This document shows positions 59,311 through 64,000 of a DNA stretch of 64,000 bases, piece after piece (positions within the stretch are counted from its first letter, which is position 1; the number at the start of each line of letters is the position of its first letter). A program made the translations under genes and the position numbers. Source of the DNA: Dactylosporangium aurantiacum (GTDB lineage Bacteria; Actinomycetota; Actinomycetes; Mycobacteriales; Micromonosporaceae); NCBI RefSeq assembly GCF_000716715.1, contig NZ_JNYJ01000013.1, forward strand, positions 62,001-126,000, in the 5' to 3' direction. The notes below the pieces were generated by a model. It saw only the letters and a list, made by a program, of their open reading frames with translations, was not told where the DNA came from and did no database searches.

Positions 59311-60966
59311 TCAGCAGGAGTACGCGACCGCGCCGCCCTGGCTGGACGCCTGCGAGAAGCCGAACAGGCTGATCGCGTTGCCGCTGATGTTGATCGGCAC
59401 CTGCAGGGTGGTGTCGAACTGGTTGCCGTTCAGCAGGCCCGCGTTGTAGCCCGTGGTCCAGTCGCTGCAGGAGTTCTTGACCGCGGTGGCGCCGCCGCCG
59501 TTGCCGTTGCCCTGGCCGTTGCCGTTGCCGTGGTGGCCGTGGCCCCAACCGCCGTTGTCGTCACCGTTGCCGTTGCCGTTGCCGTCGTAGCCACCGTTGT
59601 TCTGGCCGTTGCCGTAACCGCCGTTGTTCTGGCCGTTGCCGTAGCCGCCGTTGTTGTTGCCGGCGCCGTTGCCGTAGCCGCCGTTGTTGGCGGTGCCGGT
59701 GCCGGCGCCGTTGCCGCGGCCGTGCTCCTTCTTGGTCTTGGCCTTGCCGTGCGACGCCGAGGCGCCGTGCGACGCCGAGGCGCCGTGCGAGCTCATGTTG
59801 CTGGCGTTGCCCGCGGCGTTGCCGTACGCGTTCGGGTTGGCGTGGCTGGTGCCGTCGCCGTAGCCGCCGTTGCTGTCGGCGTCGTCGTCGCCGTAGCCGC
59901 CGTTGCTGTCAGCGTCGTCGTCGCCGTAGCCGCCGTTGCCGCCGCCGTTGTTGTCCCAGTCGTCGTCCCAGTCGCCGTTGCCGCCGCCGTTGCCGTGGTG
60001 GCCGTGGCCGTGACCGTTGCCGTTGCCCTGGCCGTTGCCGCCGCCCCAGCCGTCGCCGTCGCCGTCGACGGCGACCGCGCCGCCGCCGCAGGAGGCGCTG
60101 GAGAAGCCGAGCACCGCGATGGCGTTGCCGCAGACGTTGATCGGCGCCTGGATCGTGGTGTCGAACTGGTTGCCGTTGAGCAGGCCCGCGTTGTAGCCGG
60201 TGGTCCAGTCCTCGGTGGTGGCGCTCTCGGTGGAGGCGCTCTCGCCCTTGACCGCCCAGGCACCGCCGGCGCTCTGGGCGCTGGAGAAGCCGAACAGGCT
60301 GATCGCGTTGCCGCTCAGGTTGACCGGCACCTGCAGGGTGGTGTCGAGCTGGTTGCCGTTGAGCAGGCCGGCGTTGTAGCCCGAGGTCCAGTCCTCGGTA
60401 CGGTTGCCGGTGCTCTCGGTGTAGTCGCCCGCGGCGTCGGCGTCGTAGCCACCGTTGCTGCCCGCGTTGTAGCCACCGTTGCTGTTGCCGTTGCCGCCAC
60501 CGTGCCCGTGACCGCGGCCGTGGCCGTGGCCGTTGCCGCCGCCGTTGCCGCCGCCCCAGCCGTCACCGTCGACGGCGGCCGCGCCGCCCTGGCTCGACGC
60601 GCTGGCGAAGCCCAGGACGCCGATCGCGTTGCCACTGACGTTGACCGGCACCTGGAGGGTGGTGTCGAACTGGTTGCCGTTGGCGACACCGGCGTTGTAC
60701 CCGGTGGTCCAGTCCTCGGTCGTCGCGCTCTCGGTGTCGACCGCCATGGCGCCGCCGCCGCAGGACGCGTCGGCGAAGCCGAGCACCGCGATCGAGTTGC
60801 CGCAGACGTTGACCGGCAGCTGGAGGGTGGTGTCGAACTGATTGCCGTTCAGCAGGCCGGCGTTGTAGCCAGTCGTCCAGTCGGCGTGCGCGGCCCCGCC
60901 CGAGATGAGCAGGAAGCCCGCGGAAAGCACGCCCACGTTGAGCGACTTACGAACCCACGTCTTCAT
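59311..60966 (-). CDS. Secreted protein with five chaplin-like repeats and Gly/Asn/His/Asp linkers
   Basis: A 551-residue secreted protein. The signal peptide covers ~1-28 (ends GGAAHA). Five ~48-residue chaplin-like units begin near residues 29, 85, 192, 253 and 502; each reads DWTTGYNAGLLNGNQFDTTL or similar, then QVPVNVCGNAIAVLGF and SASCGGG. Units 1 and 4 carry the two chaplin cysteines (C55/C69, C279/C293). Units 2, 3 and 5 have Ser at those places, but unit 5 is flanked by C500 and C551. Linkers, up to ~195 residues, are Gly/Asn/Asp/His-rich. No LPXTG-type or transmembrane anchor is seen. Chaplins assemble into amyloid surface layers in Streptomyces; this is a much longer multi-unit form. 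Confidence 0.82.
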   Translation of the reverse strand: MKTWVRKSLNVGVLSAGFLLISGGAAHADWTTGYNAGLLNGNQFDTTLQLPVNVCGNSIAVLGFADASCGGGAMAVDTESATTEDWTTGYNAGVANGNQFDTTLQVPVNVSGNAIGVLGFASASSQGGAAAVDGDGWGGGNGGGNGHGHGRGHGHGGGNGNSNGGYNAGSNGGYDADAAGDYTESTGNRTEDWTSGYNAGLLNGNQLDTTLQVPVNLSGNAISLFGFSSAQSAGGAWAVKGESASTESATTEDWTTGYNAGLLNGNQFDTTIQAPINVCGNAIAVLGFSSASCGGGAVAVDGDGDGWGGGNGQGNGNGHGHGHHGNGGGNGDWDDDWDNNGGGNGGYGDDDADSNGGYGDDDADSNGGYGDGTSHANPNAYGNAAGNASNMSSHGASASHGASASHGKAKTKKEHGRGNGAGTGTANNGGYGNGAGNNNGGYGNGQNNGGYGNGQNNGGYDGNGNGNGDDNGGWGHGHHGNGNGQGNGNGGGATAVKNSCSDWTTGYNAGLLNGNQFDTTLQVPINISGNAISLFGFSQASSQGGAVAYSC

Positions 60967-61027
60967 GGTGAAAGTGAGACCCTTCGGTAGGTGTTTCTGT
61001 TCAGTGCTGCTTGCGTGGGCGCGGATC

Positions 61028-61069
61028 GGAGCCGCGAAACCTGCGTGCGGGCAGGCTCTGCCCGGCTCC
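61028..61069 (-). other. Hairpin in the leader of the chaplin-like gene
   Basis: Outer stem GGAGCCG / CGGCTCC and an inner hairpin GGGCA / TGCCC, 62-104 bp upstream of the start. It may be a leader structure, or a terminator for the upstream gene at 61202. Confidence 0.4.
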
Positions 61070-61201
61070 GCCCTGTCGACGTGCGCCCGGATGGTGCGTG
61101 TTCGGTGGTGCGAGATGCCGCGATGTGGTCGAGGCGGGTCTACGGACCCTGGCTGGCTCCGGCTCGGCCCGCTTCGCGTCGCGTCGGCTGGCCGGCCGGC
61201 C

Positions 61202-62185
61202 TCAGTCAGGTGAGACTGTCGGCTTCTCGGCTGCGAGCAGCCGCAGCTCGGCGTCGTCGACCGCGTCCAGCCGGAAGGTGAGCACCTTCGTGCCGGCCGG
61301 TGCGGCGGGCAGCGTGGCGGTGGCGCCACCGTCGTGGTTGAGGCCTGGGACGGTGCCCGGGGCTCCCGAGGTGACACCGACCGCCGGCGCCGGGACGGGC
61401 GCCGGGCGGGGCAGCAGCGGCACGTGGCGCGTGCCCTGCGCATCGGTCCGGTCCGCGACCGGCTTCACGTGCGTGGCGTCACCGGCGTCGAGCCGGTCGA
61501 GCTGGTCCGAGGCACGTGACACGACGACGCGCGTCGAGTCGACGCCGGCACCGGAGGTGCCGGTCGCCGCGGCCACGACGTCGTCTGTTGACCCGACGCC
61601 GACCGGCACGGCCTGGACGGCCGGCTCCTGCGTCTGCGTCCTGCGGGCGTTCGTGATGCCGGCTTTTGCCGGCCTCTTGGTGCGTGAGTTCGTGGCGCTC
61701 GACGCGTTCACCGTCGTCAAGCGGGGCATCCTGCCGGATGCCGGAGTGGCGGCTTGGTCGGCCGCCTTGTCCGTGACCCCGCCGGTGGTGGTCAGGACGG
61801 TGCCCGTCACCGGTCGCAGGACGGTCAGCACCGTCCCGGTGAGCAGGTCACGCTTCGACTCGTGCGTCGCCCCGCCGGAGGGCACACCGGTGGACCCGAT
61901 GTGACCGCCGGAGGCGCCGTGACGGTTGCCACCGGCACCGAGGTCGAGCAGGTCGAGTCCTGCACCGCCGCCGCCGGTGACCAGGTTGGTCACCGGGCCG
62001 AGCAGGGACGTCACGGACCCGAAACCGTCGGCGCCCGCCGACTCGGAGGCCTGCGCCGCCGACGCCGACAGCAGCCAGGCCACGCCGGCGAAGCCGGCGA
62101 CGACCAGACCCTTGACGGCGAGGCGGGCAGCAGAACGGGCACAGCGGGCCGTGCGCGGGTTGCGCTCGCTCCTCGACTGGGCCAT
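61202..62185 (-). CDS. Secreted low-complexity protein of unknown function
   Basis: A 327-residue protein. The basic N-terminus and signal peptide (~1-47) include LVVAGFAGVAWLLSASAAQA. The mature part is rich in Thr, Ala, Gly, Val and Ser without cysteines or a recognisable domain; it includes FGSVTSLLGPVTNLVTGGGG, LLTGTVLTVLRPVTGTVLTT and a Pro-rich stretch. The exported, disordered nature and its position next to the chaplin-like gene in the same direction suggest a surface-layer partner. That is inference. Confidence 0.65.
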   Translation of the reverse strand: MAQSRSERNPRTARCARSAARLAVKGLVVAGFAGVAWLLSASAAQASESAGADGFGSVTSLLGPVTNLVTGGGGAGLDLLDLGAGGNRHGASGGHIGSTGVPSGGATHESKRDLLTGTVLTVLRPVTGTVLTTTGGVTDKAADQAATPASGRMPRLTTVNASSATNSRTKRPAKAGITNARRTQTQEPAVQAVPVGVGSTDDVVAAATGTSGAGVDSTRVVVSRASDQLDRLDAGDATHVKPVADRTDAQGTRHVPLLPRPAPVPAPAVGVTSGAPGTVPGLNHDGGATATLPAAPAGTKVLTFRLDAVDDAELRLLAAEKPTVSPD

Positions 62186-62193
62186 GTCTGCCT

Positions 62194-62251
62194 CTCAGTA
62201 CGGGCTCAATGCCGGGCTTGTCGCCCGACATGTGACTGTTTCCGTACTGAG
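62194..62251 (-). other. Structured 5' leader of the secreted-protein gene
   Basis: Perfect 10-bp outer stem CTCAGTACGG / CCGTACTGAG (62194-62203 with 62242-62251), enclosing a second hairpin CGGGC / GCCCG near 62212-62226. The outer stem ends just before the GAGG ribosome site, so pairing could affect translation. I do not recognise a known riboswitch class. Confidence 0.45.
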
Positions 62252-62319
62252 CAACGAACCGCCCCGGCCGGGGACACGCCACTATCCCGGCGAATCGGAC
62301 ACAAGTGGGGCGACGGGCG

Positions 62320-63213
62320 TCAGAAAGGGATTCGCGGACCGGCCTTGAGCACCCCCGACGGCAGCTCCCGCCCGACGATCTCCTGGGCCGTCGCGGCCGC
62401 CTCGATCAGCGCCTTGAGGTCGATGCCGGTCTCGTAGCCCATGTCGTGCAGCATGTGCACGACCTCCTCGGTGGCGACGTTGCCGGTGGCGCCCGGCGCG
62501 TACGGGCAGCCGCCGAGCCCGCCGACGCTCGCGTCGAACTCGGTGATCCCCAGCCGCATCGCGGTGAGGATGTTGGCCAGCGCCGCGCCCCGGGTGTTGT
62601 GGAAGTGCAGCAGCAGCGGCACGTCGGGGTGCCGGTCACGCACGAGGCCGACCACGTCCTGCACCCGGCGCGGCGTCGCCATGCCGGTCGTGTCGCCGAA
62701 CGCGATCCGGTCGGCGCCGTCGGCGATCACCCGGTCCACGATGCCGGCCACCCGTTGGGGGTCGATGTCACCCTCGAACGGGCACCCGAAGCTCGTCGAG
62801 ATGATCACCTCGGCGGTGGCACCGGCGGCGTGCAGCAACGCGATCAGCTCGGCGATGTCGTCGAGCGACTCGCCGGTCGACCGGTTGACGTTGCGCTGGT
62901 TGTGCGTCTCGGACGCCGAGACGACGACCTCGATCTCCCCGAAGCCGGCCTTGAGCGCCCGCTCCGCACCGCGGGAGTTGGGCACCAGCGCGGAGTAGCG
63001 GACCGCGGGGTTCTTGTGCGCGGCCGCCCACACCTCGTCGGCGTCGGCCATCTGCGGGATCGCCTTCGGGTGGACGAACGAGACCGCCTCGATCCGGCCG
63101 ACCCCGGTCGCCGACAGCGCGTCGAGCAGCCGGACCTTGGCCCCGGCCGGGACCGGGTCCTCGTTCTGCAGGCCGTCGCGGGGCCCGACCTCACGGATGG
63201 AAATGAAGCTCAA
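62320..63213 (-). CDS. Hydroxymethylglutaryl-CoA lyase
   Basis: A 297-residue TIM-barrel lyase that splits HMG-CoA into acetoacetate and acetyl-CoA, the last step of leucine catabolism. Signatures: SIREVGPRDGLQNEDPVPAG, FVHPKAIPQMADADEV, VPNSRGAERALKAG, HFHNTRGAALANILTA and the catalytic Cys loop GGLGGCPYAPGATGNVATEE. TTG start at 63213 follows GGGAGG and overlaps the upstream stop (TTGA), coupling it to the biotin carboxylase gene. Confidence 0.93.
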   Translation of the reverse strand: MSFISIREVGPRDGLQNEDPVPAGAKVRLLDALSATGVGRIEAVSFVHPKAIPQMADADEVWAAAHKNPAVRYSALVPNSRGAERALKAGFGEIEVVVSASETHNQRNVNRSTGESLDDIAELIALLHAAGATAEVIISTSFGCPFEGDIDPQRVAGIVDRVIADGADRIAFGDTTGMATPRRVQDVVGLVRDRHPDVPLLLHFHNTRGAALANILTAMRLGITEFDASVGGLGGCPYAPGATGNVATEEVVHMLHDMGYETGIDLKALIEAAATAQEIVGRELPSGVLKAGPRIPF

Positions 63214-64000
63214 CGCGCACCTCCCTGGCGCATGCGGCCCACGATGCCGGTGTCGTAGTCGCCGGAGACGAACTCGGCGTTGTCGAGCAGCTCGGCGAAG
63301 AACGGCAGGTTGACCTTCGGCCCGACGACCTCGAACCCGGCGACCGCGGTCCGCAGCCTCGCCAGCGCGTCGGCGCGGTCGGTGCCGTGCACGACGAGCT
63401 TCGCCATCAGCGAGTCGTAGCTGGGCGTGACGACGGTGCCCGGCCCGTACCCCGCGTCGACGCGCACGCCGTCGCCGGTCGGCTCGACCCAGGACGTGAT
63501 CGCCCCGGGGCCGGGCAGGAAGCGCTTCGGGTCCTCGGCGTTGACCCGCACCTCGATGGCGTGCCCGGTCACCGTCAGCGCGTCGGGGTCGAAGGTCGGC
63601 GCGAGGCCGGACGCGACCCGCAGCTGCTGCTCGACCAGGTCGATGCCGAACACGGCCTCGGTGATCGGGTGCTCGACCTGCAGCCGGGTGTTCATCTCCA
63701 GGAAGAAGAACTGCCCGGACGTCGGATCGAACAGGCACTCGACGGTGCCGGCATTGCGGTAGTCGACGGCCTGACCGGCGCGCACGGCGGCGGCGAGCAG
63801 GTCGGCGCGCTGCCGCGGGTCCAGAGCCGGCGACGGCGTCTCCTCGACGAGCTTCTGGTTGCGCCGCTGCACCGAGCACTCGCGCTCACCGAGGGCGACG
63901 ACCCGACCGTCGGCGAGGCCGAGGATCTGCACCTCGATGTGGCGGACCCGGGGGAAGTACCGCTCGATGAGCACCGAGCCGTCGCCGAACATCCGCTCGG
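63210..64000 (-). CDS. Biotin carboxylase subunit (C-terminal part; 5' end beyond window)
   Basis: The last ~263 residues of an acyl-CoA carboxylase alpha-type subunit; the gene enters from the right edge. Visible are the ATP-grasp and catalytic blocks RHIEVQILGLADGRVVALGE, RECSVQRRNQKLVEETPSPA, FFFLEMNTRLQVEHPITEAV, GHAIEVRVNAEDP and the C-terminal domain to the end, VSGDYDTGIVGRM. The protein stops there with no biotinyl (MKM) domain, so the biotin carrier must be a separate protein. Together with the neighbouring genes this fits 3-methylcrotonyl-CoA carboxylase. Confidence 0.92.
   Translation of the reverse strand, partial: ERMFGDGSVLIERYFPRVRHIEVQILGLADGRVVALGERECSVQRRNQKLVEETPSPALDPRQRADLLAAAVRAGQAVDYRNAGTVECLFDPTSGQFFFLEMNTRLQVEHPITEAVFGIDLVEQQLRVASGLAPTFDPDALTVTGHAIEVRVNAEDPKRFLPGPGAITSWVEPTGDGVRVDAGYGPGTVVTPSYDSLMAKLVVHGTDRADALARLRTAVAGFEVVGPKVNLPFFAELLDNAEFVSGDYDTGIVGRMRQGGAR

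Noticed and set aside
59480..60060. Dense short repeats that could be mistaken for a CRISPR array
   Set aside because: Repeats are coding (Gly/Asn/His/Asp linkers of the chaplin-like protein), variable in length, without constant repeat/unique spacer alternation, and no cas genes are near.

Overview
High-GC actinobacterial chromosome segment, most likely from a Micromonosporaceae-type actinomycete and probably near the replication origin. The conserved block pabA / pknB-pknA-pbpA-rodA-stp-fhaB-fhaA / tRNA-Leu with crgA nearby is the order that flanks oriC in Mycobacterium and Streptomyces relatives. GTG/TTG starts, overlapping stop/start codons, SigE-family ECF sigma factors, XRE-DUF397 pairs and a chaplin-like protein fit the same group. 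The family-level placement is inference.

Layout. 0-7 kb: start of an ECF sigma gene, a glycosyltransferase, a large AfsR-like regulator, and a secreted GH30-CBM2 xylanase behind a LacI-type operator. 7.1-14.6 kb: an accessory island ending at tRNA-Gly(CCC). It holds (i) an AT-richer two-gene unit, a small two-helix membrane protein and a STAND-like NTPase, that share a short terminal motif; (ii) a decayed AbiE-type antitoxin/toxin pair interrupted by an IS21-family element whose istA is frameshifted; (iii) an intact AbiE-type pair lying between two ~160-bp direct repeats that contain the 3' half of tRNA-Gly. 14.6-23.9 kb: PNPOx/MarR divergent pair, dcd, an NlpC/P60 hydrolase preceded by a c-di-AMP (ydaO) riboswitch, a LamG-like secreted protein, two CBS/CNNM membrane proteins, an Fe-S oxidoreductase and crgA.

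24-37 kb: the growth and division core. DUF881 protein, class E sortase, small membrane protein and pabA run rightward. The leftward kinase/phosphatase/FHA operon holds two Ser/Thr kinases (PknA, PknB with PASTA domains), a PP2C phosphatase, two FHA proteins, RodA and PbpA, and links phospho-signalling to peptidoglycan elongation. A perfect inverted pair of DnaA-box-like 9-mers lies between pabA and pknB. 37-50 kb: a sugar-nucleotide epimerase plus GT26 transferase, adenosine deaminase, an XRE-DUF5753/DUF397 pair, an ECF sigma gene between two paralogous beta-propeller proteins, a PASTA protein with repeated ATRI motifs, and a glutamate-cysteine ligase homologue. 50-64 kb: YceI/MarR, an XRE-NB-ARC regulator, an MMPL transporter, and a leucine/isovalerate-type catabolic set (acyl-CoA dehydrogenase, carboxyltransferase, HMG-CoA lyase, biotin carboxylase) split by two secreted-protein genes, one of which carries five chaplin-like repeats.

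The observation most worth following is the paired motif STNYQA..xI.I at the C-terminus of the small membrane protein and the N-terminus of the adjacent NTPase. It resembles the effector/NLR arrangement of amyloid-signalling systems and may be an undescribed conflict (defence) system.
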